This document shows positions 23,479-31,046 of a DNA stretch of 36,739 nucleotides, piece by piece. The first letter of the stretch is position 1. Each line of letters starts with the position of its first letter. The stretch lies in the NCBI GenBank assembly GCA_964602455.1, contig CAZRRG010000010.1:1-36739 (forward strand), in the 5' to 3' direction. Under the pieces are notes generated by a model that saw only the letters and a program-made list of their open reading frames with translations, was not told the DNA's origin and ran no database searches. This DNA is from JBBDIP01 sp964602455 (GTDB lineage: Bacteria > Bacillota > Sulfobacillia > Fermentithermobacillales > Fermentithermobacillaceae). The translations under genes and the position numbers were made by a program.

Positions 23479-25017
23479 TTGCCTGGGCAGGAGCATACCT
23501 TAATCAATGAATGGCAGATTGTAAAGGATCTCGCCAGGGCCAAGGAGTCAAACCCTGAAGTCTTCGCCAAGCTGGGCGCCGTCCTCAGTTCCATGAAGGA
23601 CCCTTTCCACGCGATCTCGCTCCTCGAAGAAGGCAGAGTGCTCACTCCATCGGAGCTCTTCCTTATCGCTCACCTGGCCTTTTCTACGAGCCGGGCGCTC
23701 TCCGCCATGGAGGAAGGCAGACGAATCCCGTGGCCTAAGCGGGCGGTGCCGCCTTCCCTGGCGGCGGTTGAAAAGCGGCTGCTCCCGGGCTCAACCGGAC
23801 AACCGGTGTTTTACGTGGTGGACGCCTACTCGCCTGAACTGGCCAAGGTGAGGGCGGAGAGGAAGAGCAAGGAGAAAGCGTGGCGGGCCGAGATGGCTCA
23901 GGAGGCCGACGCCGTCGAGAAGCTCATCGGGCGCAAAGTGGGCCTCCGTGAGGAGATCGCGATACGGAAGTCCAACCCCGACATGGTGGACAAAGCCAGG
24001 CTCATGCCCGAACTCGGAGAGGTGCGGGAGACGCTGACCCACGTCCACTTCCGGCTGAAGGCGGCGAGGGAAGCCGTCAGGCTGGAACGGGAGATTAGCC
24101 GGCTGCGCCAGAGAGAGTCCGCCCTTGAGGGCGACATACTCGCTGCGCTGTCCCGGGAGCTTGCGCCTAGGGCTGCTCAGCTGGAGGCTGCCGCGTGGGC
24201 CCTGGGCGAGCTGGACTACCTGATATGTAAGGCGGATCTCGCCCTTCAGTGGAAGGCCGCAGTTCCTGAGATCTGCCCCGAAAATACTCGTACGCTGCGG
24301 ATTGTACAGGGATTCCATCCGCCGGTGCAGGAAGAGGTCGAGAGCCGGGGAGGGAGATTCCAACCGCTTACGCTGGAGCTGGACGAGCCTGTGACGGTCA
24401 TCACCGGCCCCAATATGGGAGGCAAGACGGTTTCCCTGAGGACGGCCGGGCTCTGCGTCGCGCTGGCCCAGTACGGGTTCCTGGTCCCCGCGGAGGCGAT
24501 GAGCTTTTCGCTCTATGCCTTCGTGTACTTCCAGCCGCAGACGCCCGGGAAGCCCGGTCTCTCGAGCTTCGCCGAGGAAGTCCTATCGCTCAAGGATCCC
24601 CTGTCAAGAGAACGCGAGCGGGGACTGGTCCTCCTGGACGAAGTGGGACGCGGGACGAACCCGTCGCAAGGGATGGCCCTGTACGCCGCGGTGCTTCAAC
24701 ACATGCGGGAGGTAAGCCCGAGTTCCACGGTCATAGCCACTACTCACTACCACGGGTTGGCTGCGGTGGTCGGGGCTCCTCACTGGCAGGTCGCCGGGCT
24801 TAGGCCCGAGTCTCTGGACTCCGGGGGCGGGTCCAGTGATATTAACTGGCTCTACAAGCATATGGACTACAGGCTTCAGAAGGTAGGCCCTGACGCGCCG
24901 ACCCCCCAGGACGCCCTTCTGATAGCGCGGACGTTGGGACTGAACGAGGACATCATCGCCCGCGCTCTGCGCCTGGTCGGGAGAGGCAAGGTGACTACAG
25001 ATGGAACTGCGTTTTGA
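23479..25017 (+). CDS. kamC: KamC-like MutS-family ATPase of the lysine fermentation operon
   Basis: This is a MutS-related ABC-type ATPase without the DNA mismatch-recognition domain. The ATPase has Walker A GPNMGGKT (about residues 307-314), Walker B LVLLDEVGRGTNPSQG (about 380-395) and the switch region VIATTHYHGL. A helical lever-like region with long charged helices lies before it. TTG 23479 is the first standard start in the frame, but there is no SD near it. The 117 nt upstream stay open and encode residues (IGFLDIFENLAP and onward) that look like the real N-terminus of MutS-type proteins. The true start is therefore probably upstream and nonstandard, or the sequence has an indel. The end overlaps kamD by 17 nt. 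KamC proteins occur next to B12 aminomutases; their function is unproven. Confidence 0.85.
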   Translation: MPGQEHTLINEWQIVKDLARAKESNPEVFAKLGAVLSSMKDPFHAISLLEEGRVLTPSELFLIAHLAFSTSRALSAMEEGRRIPWPKRAVPPSLAAVEKRLLPGSTGQPVFYVVDAYSPELAKVRAERKSKEKAWRAEMAQEADAVEKLIGRKVGLREEIAIRKSNPDMVDKARLMPELGEVRETLTHVHFRLKAAREAVRLEREISRLRQRESALEGDILAALSRELAPRAAQLEAAAWALGELDYLICKADLALQWKAAVPEICPENTRTLRIVQGFHPPVQEEVESRGGRFQPLTLELDEPVTVITGPNMGGKTVSLRTAGLCVALAQYGFLVPAEAMSFSLYAFVYFQPQTPGKPGLSSFAEEVLSLKDPLSRERERGLVLLDEVGRGTNPSQGMALYAAVLQHMREVSPSSTVIATTHYHGLAAVVGAPHWQVAGLRPESLDSGGGSSDINWLYKHMDYRLQKVGPDAPTPQDALLIARTLGLNEDIIARALRLVGRGKVTTDGTAF

Positions 25018-26575
25018 CCGTTCAGCGGCAGAAAGGTGCCATGAAATCGCGAGCGCCATCGCCGCCGGCGTGAACAAGGAGCTGGCCGCGTACAGCACTG
25101 AGACTATAGAGAGGACGGTTGCCCGGCTCTTTGGGGTTGACGGTGTGGATTCCCACGGCGTCCCGCTGCCCAATGTGCTGGTGGACCACCTGAAGGCCGC
25201 AGGCAAGCTGGGTAGCGGCGTTGCCGTCCACCTGGCCAATGCATGTCTTGCTCTCGAAGTAGGGCCACAGGAGGTCGCGGAACGGGTGGCCGCCGGGCGG
25301 CTGGACTTCTCGTCCCTACCGTGGCTCGGGCTCGAGGCTTGCGAGAGCAAGGCGCTCGAGTTAGCGGAAGTCGGCCTGGCCAGGATCGCCGAAAGGCGCC
25401 GGGAAAGAGACGCCCTGCTCGAGGATATGCCCGTGAAGGAGACGCCGTGGCTCTACGTCATTGTGGCTACCGGGGACATACGGGAGGACATAGTGCAGGC
25501 CAGGATGGCGGCGGCCCAGGGAGCCGACGTCATTGCGGTCATCCGGTCCACCGGCCAGAGCCTCCTGGATTACGTTCCGTTCGGGGCGACAACCGAAGGC
25601 TACGGCGGCACCTACGCCACCCAGGAGAACTTCAGGCTCATGCGTGCCGCGCTGGACGAAGAGTCGCGCAAACTGGGCAGGTACGTGAGGTTGGTCAACT
25701 ACTGCTCAGGGCTTTGCATGCCTGAGATCGCGGCCATGGGGGCGCTCGAACGGCTGGACGTCATGCTGAACGACGCGATGTACGGCATTCTCTTCCGCGA
25801 CATCAACGCCGAGCGAACTCTCCGCGACCAGCGGTTCTCCCGCATGATAAACGCGTATGCCGGCATCATCATAAACACCGGAGAGGACAATTACCTGACC
25901 ACGGTGGATGCCTTCAACGCAGGACCATCGGTTGTGGCGTCCCAGTTCATCAACTACCACTTCGCCAAGCTTTCGGGCCTGCAAGACAGCTGCATCGGGC
26001 TCGGGCACGCGTTTCAGATAGATCCCAGCATAGAGGATAGCCTCCTCCACGAGATTGCCGGCGCCCTCCTGGTGCGGAACCTGTTCCCCGACTGCCCCAT
26101 CAAGTTCATGCCGCCCACGGTCCACAAGACAGGCGACATTTTCTTCGCCCATGCCCTTGACTCGTCATTCAACCTTGTCTCAGTAATGACGGGGCAATCC
26201 ATTCACCTGGTAGGGATCCTGACCGAAGCCATCCACACGCCGCTCTTGCAGGACCGCTACGCGTCCATCAGAGCTGCCAAGTACATGCGCAACGCGGCCA
26301 AGAACCTCGGCGCCAACCTAGATCTCTCGCAGGAGGGCAAGATCGCGCAAAGGGCCAGGGACATCCTGGGCAAAACCGAGTCCCTCCTAAAATCGGTCCA
26401 GGATAAGGGCCTGTTCCGGGCCATCGAGGAAGGTACGTTCGGAGGAGTGAAGAGAAGGCGCGAGGGCGGCAAGGGCCGCGAGGGCGTGTTCCTTAAGGAT
26501 TCGTGGTACCGGAACCCGGTCGAAGACATCCTCCGGCGCGAACTGGGAATCGGCGATAGCGAGGTGGCTCAATGA
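25001..26575 (+). CDS. kamD: D-lysine/beta-lysine 5,6-aminomutase, alpha (large) subunit
   Basis: This is the large subunit of the adenosylcobalamin- and PLP-dependent 5,6-aminomutase, which moves the terminal amino group of beta-lysine to give 3,5-diaminohexanoate. At 524 aa it has the usual length. Family segments include VDSHGVPLPN, VIRSTGQSLLDYVPFGATTE (barrel and PLP-phosphate side) and EGYGGTYATQENFR. The ATG at 25001 lies inside the end of kamC, with AGGTGA about 8 nt upstream. The stop overlaps the kamE start (ATGA). The C-terminus has a short basic stretch (GVKRRREGGKGREG). Confidence 0.96.
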   Translation: MELRFDRSAAERCHEIASAIAAGVNKELAAYSTETIERTVARLFGVDGVDSHGVPLPNVLVDHLKAAGKLGSGVAVHLANACLALEVGPQEVAERVAAGRLDFSSLPWLGLEACESKALELAEVGLARIAERRRERDALLEDMPVKETPWLYVIVATGDIREDIVQARMAAAQGADVIAVIRSTGQSLLDYVPFGATTEGYGGTYATQENFRLMRAALDEESRKLGRYVRLVNYCSGLCMPEIAAMGALERLDVMLNDAMYGILFRDINAERTLRDQRFSRMINAYAGIIINTGEDNYLTTVDAFNAGPSVVASQFINYHFAKLSGLQDSCIGLGHAFQIDPSIEDSLLHEIAGALLVRNLFPDCPIKFMPPTVHKTGDIFFAHALDSSFNLVSVMTGQSIHLVGILTEAIHTPLLQDRYASIRAAKYMRNAAKNLGANLDLSQEGKIAQRARDILGKTESLLKSVQDKGLFRAIEEGTFGGVKRRREGGKGREGVFLKDSWYRNPVEDILRRELGIGDSEVAQ

Positions 26576-27360
26576 TGAACGAAAAGACGCCAACCACAAA
26601 CCCTGGAGCCGTGAGGGACGCGGTCCTCCTTCCATATGGCGACCATCACAACGACGGGCTGGTACAGGTCAGTTTCACGCTGGAGGTGCCTGACGGTCCT
26701 CTGGGCGATGAAGCGGCGCGCCAAGTCATGCGGCTGATGTCGCTGAAGGATCCCCAGGTAGTGGAGTCCACAGCCCTTGGCGAGAACTACACCTTCTTCG
26801 TGGGATACGGCAAGTTGTACCGTCCCGTGGAGATTGGAAAACTCAAGGTAGCCCGGCCAATGTGGGACAAACTCGATGTAGCCGTCATGGAGTCCATGGT
26901 CCAGTCCAAACTGGGGCGGCCTATCTCGGTGATCGGAGCGGCCACGGGGTCCGATGCCCACACCGTGGGCCTTGACGCCATCCTCAACTACAAGGGATTT
27001 GCAGGAGACCACGGCCTGGAGGCATATTCGTGTTTCCGTGTGGTTAACATGGGTTCTCAGATACCCAATGAAGTGCTGGTTCAGCGTGCATGGGAGGAGA
27101 AGGCCGACGCCATCCTCGTGTCCCAGGTGGTGACACAGGGCAACGTCCATCTCTCCAACCTAACCAACCTCGTTGAGTTGCTTGAGGCCGAGGGCTGGCG
27201 CGACAAGGTCGTTCTTGTGGCGGGGGGACCGCGTCTCACCCACTCACTGGCGATAGAACTTGGCTACGATGCGGGGTTCGGGGCCGGCACAAAACCATCG
27301 GATGTTGCGTCGTATCTGTGCCAGGAAGTGATAAGGCGCAAGGGCGCATTCCCGTATTGA
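26572..27360 (+). CDS. kamE: D-lysine/beta-lysine 5,6-aminomutase, beta (small) subunit
   Basis: This is the cobalamin-binding subunit. The 262-aa protein has an N-terminal dimerisation region and a C-terminal B12-binding Rossmann domain. The base-off/His-on motif is GSDAHTVG (D128, H130, G133). K141 lies 11 residues after the axial His. That is the same spacing as the PLP-binding lysine in the clostridial enzyme (H133/K144), so the cofactor chemistry looks intact. It overlaps kamD by 4 nt (ATGA). It is the last kam gene in the window; the next gene has its own sigma-A promoter over the kamE stop. Confidence 0.96.
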   Translation: MMNEKTPTTNPGAVRDAVLLPYGDHHNDGLVQVSFTLEVPDGPLGDEAARQVMRLMSLKDPQVVESTALGENYTFFVGYGKLYRPVEIGKLKVARPMWDKLDVAVMESMVQSKLGRPISVIGAATGSDAHTVGLDAILNYKGFAGDHGLEAYSCFRVVNMGSQIPNEVLVQRAWEEKADAILVSQVVTQGNVHLSNLTNLVELLEAEGWRDKVVLVAGGPRLTHSLAIELGYDAGFGAGTKPSDVASYLCQEVIRRKGAFPY

Positions 27361-27385
27361 AACAGTGATATGAGGTGAGTAGAAT
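27357..27385 (+). promoter_or_regulatory. Predicted sigma-A promoter for rpoE(delta)-pyrG
   Basis: TTGAAA (27357-27362), a 17-nt spacer and TAGAAT (27380-27385) form a strong housekeeping promoter. The -35 contains the kamE stop codon. The transcript would begin near 27391, which favours GTG 27453 over the two upstream starts for the next gene. Confidence 0.7.
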
Positions 27386-27452
27386 TACTGAGGGCAAAAT
27401 GCTCGGGCAAGGAACTAATGGACTTATCTGCGTTTCTCATGGGGGTGGCATT

Positions 27453-27863
27453 GTGAGTGAGCCTATGCAGGCCGGAAACCCCCGGGGGGATCTTTCAGTA
27501 ACAGATGTGGCATACCAGATCCTGAAGGATCGCCGGGAGCCTATGAAGTATAAAGATCTTGTCGAAGAAGTCTTAGCCCAGAAGGGATCGAAACCGGGGC
27601 AGTCGCTCCCCAAACTCATGGCCAAGGCACACACAGAGATTAGCCTCGATAATCGCTTTCTGAACCGCGGCAGCGGGATGTGCGGGCTACGGGAATGGAC
27701 CGTCAAACCACCTTCCTACAAGGTAGTCGAGGTTCTGTCGGGTGAGCGGCCAAAGCCCGGCGAACGACTCCGAAGGGAACTTGTCACGCTAGACGAAAAC
27801 TACCAAGAAGAAGCAACAGAAGAGGAACCGGTAGGGGAGCCCGAGGAACCCGAGGAGGGATAG
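27453..27863 (+). CDS. rpoE: DNA-directed RNA polymerase delta subunit
   Basis: Delta is a small Gram-positive RNA polymerase subunit that speeds recycling and affects initiation. The N-terminal HARE-HTH domain covers DLSVTDVAYQILKDRREPM through FLNRGSGMCGLREW. A short acidic tail rich in Glu ends the protein (EEATEEEPVGEPEEPEEG), shorter than the Bacillus tail. GTG 27453 (136 aa) is preferred: GGGGGTGG lies 5 nt upstream, and the predicted transcript starts near 27391. ATG 27399 and GTG 27375 are alternatives in the same frame. Linkage to pyrG is typical of Bacillota. Confidence 0.9.
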   Translation: MSEPMQAGNPRGDLSVTDVAYQILKDRREPMKYKDLVEEVLAQKGSKPGQSLPKLMAKAHTEISLDNRFLNRGSGMCGLREWTVKPPSYKVVEVLSGERPKPGERLRRELVTLDENYQEEATEEEPVGEPEEPEEG

Positions 27864-27885
27864 GGCTCCCTCCCCTTTTAGGAGG
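27854..27885 (+). promoter_or_regulatory. Possible pyrG attenuator with competing hairpins
   Basis: GGAGGGA (27854-27860) pairs with TCCCTCC (27867-27873), followed by CCTTTT, a terminator-like shape that spans the rpoE stop. Alternatively CCTCC (27869-27873) can pair with GGAGG (27881-27885), the pyrG SD. The two hairpins exclude each other. Control of pyrG by attenuation is known in Gram-positives; that it works here is inferred. Confidence 0.45.
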
Positions 27886-27892
27886 TCCATAT

Positions 27893-29506
27893 ATGCCAAA
27901 ATTCATATTTGTTACTGGAGGAGTAGTCTCAGGTCTCGGCAAGGGCATCACCGCCGCTTCGATCGGCACCCTCCTAAAAGCGCGAGGATACTCGGTCACC
28001 ATCTGCAAGATGGACCCCTACGTCAACGTTGACGCGGGCACCATGAGCCCTCTCCAGCACGGCGAGGTGTTTGTCACAGAAGACGGCGCCGAAACCGACC
28101 TAGACCTCGGCCACTATGAGCGGTTCATCGATAGGCCGCTCAGGGCCGCCAACAGCGTGACCACGGGCCAGGTCTACGGAGCGGTCATCGCCAAGGAGAG
28201 GAAAGGGGAGTTCCTGGGCAGCACAGTCCAGGTCATCCCCCACGTCACCAACGAAATCAAGGACCGCCTGCTCAGGCTGGCGCGGGATACCAACGCCGAC
28301 ATCATAATCAACGAGATCGGCGGCACCGTCGGTGACATTGAGGGGCTTCCCTTCCTTGAGGCCATCCGCCAGTTCAGATTTGACGTGGGCCGCGAGGATA
28401 CTTTGTACGTGCACGTTACCCTTATCCCCTACCTGCCCTCCAGCGGCGAGCAGAAGACCAAACCGACTCAGCATAGCGTTGCTGAACTGCGGTCCATCGG
28501 TATCGCCCCCGACGTCATTATCGCCCGCTCCTCCATGCCGCTGTCGGTTGAGATGCGGGATAAGATAGCGCTGTTCTGCAGTGTGGACAAAGGCTCGGTT
28601 GTGCAGAACCTTGACTCCAGAAGCATATACGACGTACCGGTCATGCTTGAGCGCGAGGGATTGGGCAGGATCATCGAGGACAAGCTTCGTCTTGCCCCGC
28701 GGACTCCTGACCTCAAGGACTGGCACGAGATCGTCGATAAGATCGCCAACCCAGCTCACAAGGTGAAGATCGCCCTGGTAGGAAAGTATGTTGCCCTCCA
28801 CGACGCCTACAAGAGCGTGGTTGAGGCCCTGTACCATGGCGGAGTAGGAAACGACACCAGGGTAGAGATCCAGTGGGTCGACGCCCTTGACTTGGACAAT
28901 GCCGGAGATGACCAGGTAAAGGATGCCCTCAAGGATGCGGACGGGATACTGGTGCCCGGCGGCTTCGGTAGCAGGGGCATTGCAGGCAAGATCAAGGCTG
29001 TCCGCTATGCGCGGGAGAACAAGATCCCCTTCTTCGGGCTTTGTCTGGGCATGCAGTGCGCGGTGATTGAGGTTGCTCGCCATGTCCTCGGGTTTGAACA
29101 GGCCAACTCAACGGAGTTCGACCCGGATACGCCTCACCCGGTCATCGACCTCATGCCGGAGCAAAAAGACGTGGAGGATATGGGCGGCACAATGCGCCTT
29201 GGCCTCTACCAGTGCAGGTTGAAGGAAGGATCCCTGTCTCGCGAGGCATACGGCTCCGAGCTGATCGAGGAGCGCCACCGCCACAGGTTTGAGGTGAACC
29301 CCAGGTACGTTCCTGATCTGATTCGCGGAGGACTGATCCCCGTGGGGATCTGGCCGTCCAGAGGGCTTGTCGAGATCGTGGAGTACAAGGACCATCCCTG
29401 GTTCGTGGGATGCCAGTTCCATCCCGAGTTCCTCTCCAGGCCTGTGAGACCCCATCCCCTGTTCAGGGAGTTCGTCAAGGCCGCGGTGAAGAAGGCGGAG
29501 ACGTAG
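27893..29506 (+). CDS. pyrG: CTP synthase (glutamine-hydrolysing)
   Basis: PyrG makes CTP from UTP, ATP and glutamine. The 537-aa protein has the N-terminal synthetase domain (VTGGVVSGLGKGITAASIG from residue 6; MDPYVNVDAGTMSP; EIGGTVGDIEG) and a C-terminal class I glutamine amidotransferase domain. That domain has the GLCLGMQ nucleophile Cys (near residue 385) and CQFHPEF (His near 508). The SD AGGAGGT lies 8 nt before the ATG. It sits 29 nt after rpoE, in the standard order. A gene-free stretch of about 650 bp follows it. Confidence 0.98.
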   Translation: MPKFIFVTGGVVSGLGKGITAASIGTLLKARGYSVTICKMDPYVNVDAGTMSPLQHGEVFVTEDGAETDLDLGHYERFIDRPLRAANSVTTGQVYGAVIAKERKGEFLGSTVQVIPHVTNEIKDRLLRLARDTNADIIINEIGGTVGDIEGLPFLEAIRQFRFDVGREDTLYVHVTLIPYLPSSGEQKTKPTQHSVAELRSIGIAPDVIIARSSMPLSVEMRDKIALFCSVDKGSVVQNLDSRSIYDVPVMLEREGLGRIIEDKLRLAPRTPDLKDWHEIVDKIANPAHKVKIALVGKYVALHDAYKSVVEALYHGGVGNDTRVEIQWVDALDLDNAGDDQVKDALKDADGILVPGGFGSRGIAGKIKAVRYARENKIPFFGLCLGMQCAVIEVARHVLGFEQANSTEFDPDTPHPVIDLMPEQKDVEDMGGTMRLGLYQCRLKEGSLSREAYGSELIEERHRHRFEVNPRYVPDLIRGGLIPVGIWPSRGLVEIVEYKDHPWFVGCQFHPEFLSRPVRPHPLFREFVKAAVKKAET

Positions 29507-29680
29507 AGGCGGGAAGCCGAGAGGCGGACAGGCATGGCGGCCGCAGCTTTATTGGTCATCGCATGAGCCATCGGATCCATTCCGCCCGACTTCGTGGTTG
29601 GAAGGGTTGGAGGCTAGTCGTCTGGCGACTGATAGCGAACCGCATAAGTCGCACCGCGATCCATATGGACGGCCATCCTA

Positions 29681-29886
29681 TCACGTGGCGACCAGTCAGA
29701 TTTTCGGGGGTCACCAGATGAACATTACTAAGTTAGTCATATTCCCTCTGGTGACCATTAGCGGAAAAAGTCGGGTCACCCCATGCCTAATCAGCGCTGA
29801 TTAGTTACCGCATGACCATGGTTTTCGACATGTTAACCTTCTGGTGACCGTTGAAGAACCGCCGAAAGGTCATGTGGCGACCCGTC
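29681..29886. repeat. Cluster of GGTSACC sites and other short repeats in the pyrG-ddh spacer
   Basis: The spacer 29507-30155 holds no supported gene. Four GGTSACC heptamers lie within about 141 bp (29709-29715, 29750-29756, 29774-29780, 29843-29849). CTGGTGACC occurs at 29748-29756 and 29841-29849, and its reverse complement at 29709-29717. A 17-nt direct repeat with 2 mismatches is at 29681-29697 (TCACGTGGCGACCAGTC) and 29870-29886 (TCATGTGGCGACCCGTC). GGTCAT variants continue on both sides (near 29555, 29868, 29898 and 29929). The region looks less GC-rich than its neighbours by eye. I do not recognise the element. Confidence 0.75.
29787..29804. promoter_or_regulatory. Perfect 18-bp palindrome inside the GGTSACC cluster
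   Basis: CTAATCAGC followed directly by GCTGATTAG is a perfect 18-bp palindrome with no spacer. It sits between the third and fourth GGTSACC sites. It could be a dimer-protein operator; no partner is known. Confidence 0.6.
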
Positions 29887-29960
29887 GAAAACCGAGAGGT
29901 CATCGGATGACTGTTAGTTGAGTTATTGGGTCATGGGAGGATAGGTTGACTCCCGAACTC

Positions 29961-30016
29961 CAGAGCTTCAGAGCTTCAGAGCACCAGAACACCAGAGCAC
30001 CAGAACTCCAGAACAC
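29961..30016. repeat. Octanucleotide tandem array (7 units, CAGARCNY)
   Basis: Seven consecutive 8-nt units: CAGAGCTT, CAGAGCTT, CAGAGCAC, CAGAACAC, CAGAGCAC, CAGAACTC and CAGAACAC. A weaker unit (CCGAACTC) precedes them. The array ends 6 nt before a terminator hairpin. Confidence 0.9.
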
Positions 30017-30022
30017 ATAAGG

Positions 30023-30050
30023 AAAGGGCTCCGTTACGGAGCCCTTTCTT
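30023..30050. terminator. Intrinsic terminator, possibly bidirectional
   Basis: AAAGGGCTCCG (30023-30033) and CGGAGCCCTTT (30037-30047) form a perfect 11-bp stem with a 3-nt loop, followed by CTTC. On the minus strand the stem is followed by CCTTATG. It lies about 110 nt past the end of the minus-strand ddh gene and about 520 nt past pyrG, so it probably ends ddh transcripts and any read-through from pyrG. Confidence 0.85.
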
Positions 30051-30155
30051 CATCATTGACCAATCATGCACAGATGCTGGCCGACAGACAACCTACAACA
30101 GCCTCTAGCTACCGGGCCCCATTAGGCCTGACCACAGGCAGCCGCACTCGGTCAG

Positions 30156-31046
30156 TTACACCAGGTCGTGCAGCAGCTTCTCGCGGTCGCCGGGGAGTAG
30201 GTCCACCGGCGGAACTTCGATCAGTGCGTACGCGCCGGGCCTCTGCCTGGTAGTGGCCCTTGCCGCCGAAACCAGGACCTGCGCCGTAGCCGACGGGTTG
30301 CAGAGCCGCATCTTCAGCTCCAGCGTCTGGTTCTCGGCTGAGCCGCAACCGCCGTAGCGCTCCAGCGAGACTCCGTGCCCCATAGCCTCGACGTCTGCGA
30401 CGCGGTCCACGCGGGTGACGCGGGTCTCATCGTTGACGAAGTAGGGGTCCTTCTTGATGGCGGCCGCTACTTCCTCAAAGTTGGCGCCGTCCTCGAGCTC
30501 AATGTAGACGTCGCGCTTGTGCTTGCCGAAGCCTGCCGGCAAGGTCATGGACAGGGCGTTCCTGACGCCGGGGATCGCCTTTACCGCCACCGTGTGGCCC
30601 ATGCTCATGCCCGGACCAAAGTTGGTGTATGTAAGGCCTCTCGGTGCCATCGCCATGAAGAGGGCGCGGATGACCGAGTCGGTGCCGGGATCCCATCCGG
30701 CGCTCATGATAGCCACGCTGCCGTGCTCTTTGGCGCAGGCGTCCAGGTCTCTGTGAAGGTTCATGAGAGGGTCGCCGTGGATGTCGAAACTATCGACGGT
30801 GTTGATACCCTTCTTGAGGTACTGGGGCGCAATGGTCGGGACCTGCCGGGACGGCGTGGCGAGCACAGCCACGTCGACCTTGCCCAGCTGCTCCACGGAA
30901 GTGACGACAGGGCAGCCGAGGCCAGGGTCCTCAGGATTCCTGCGGACCAGACCGGCCAGCTCCATGTCGGGAGCCTGCCTTATGCACATCGCCGCTTCCT
31001 TGCCAACGTTTCCGTAGCCCACTACACAGACACGAATCTTGTTCAC
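30156..31046 (-). CDS. ddh: meso-diaminopimelate D-dehydrogenase
   Basis: This enzyme makes meso-diaminopimelate in one NADPH-dependent step from L-2-amino-6-oxopimelate, and the reverse. It supplies lysine and peptidoglycan cross-links. The 296-aa protein has the N-terminal Rossmann motif VVGYGNVGKEA. Family segments include DSFDIHGD, SAGWDPGTDS, NFGPGMSMGHTVAVKAIPGV and DPYFVNDETRVT. Length and sequence resemble the shorter type known from Symbiobacterium more than the Corynebacterium enzyme. The GTG start has GGAGGTGG 6-7 nt upstream. It is divergent from the carboxyltransferase gene, with a 237-bp spacer in which I see no clear promoter. Confidence 0.95.
   Translation of the reverse strand: MNKIRVCVVGYGNVGKEAAMCIRQAPDMELAGLVRRNPEDPGLGCPVVTSVEQLGKVDVAVLATPSRQVPTIAPQYLKKGINTVDSFDIHGDPLMNLHRDLDACAKEHGSVAIMSAGWDPGTDSVIRALFMAMAPRGLTYTNFGPGMSMGHTVAVKAIPGVRNALSMTLPAGFGKHKRDVYIELEDGANFEEVAAAIKKDPYFVNDETRVTRVDRVADVEAMGHGVSLERYGGCGSAENQTLELKMRLCNPSATAQVLVSAARATTRQRPGAYALIEVPPVDLLPGDREKLLHDLV

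Noticed and set aside
29410..29804. Two short frames (about 70-100 codons) after pyrG
   Set aside because: No SD, no recognisable protein pattern, and they run through the repeat cluster. I treat the region as noncoding.
29961..30016. CRISPR-like array
   Set aside because: Units are 8 nt and contiguous, with no spacers and no cas genes in the window.
29507..30022. Prophage or insertion sequence remnant
   Set aside because: No transposase or integrase fragment, terminal inverted repeats or target duplication could be seen. It is kept only as an open idea in the findings.
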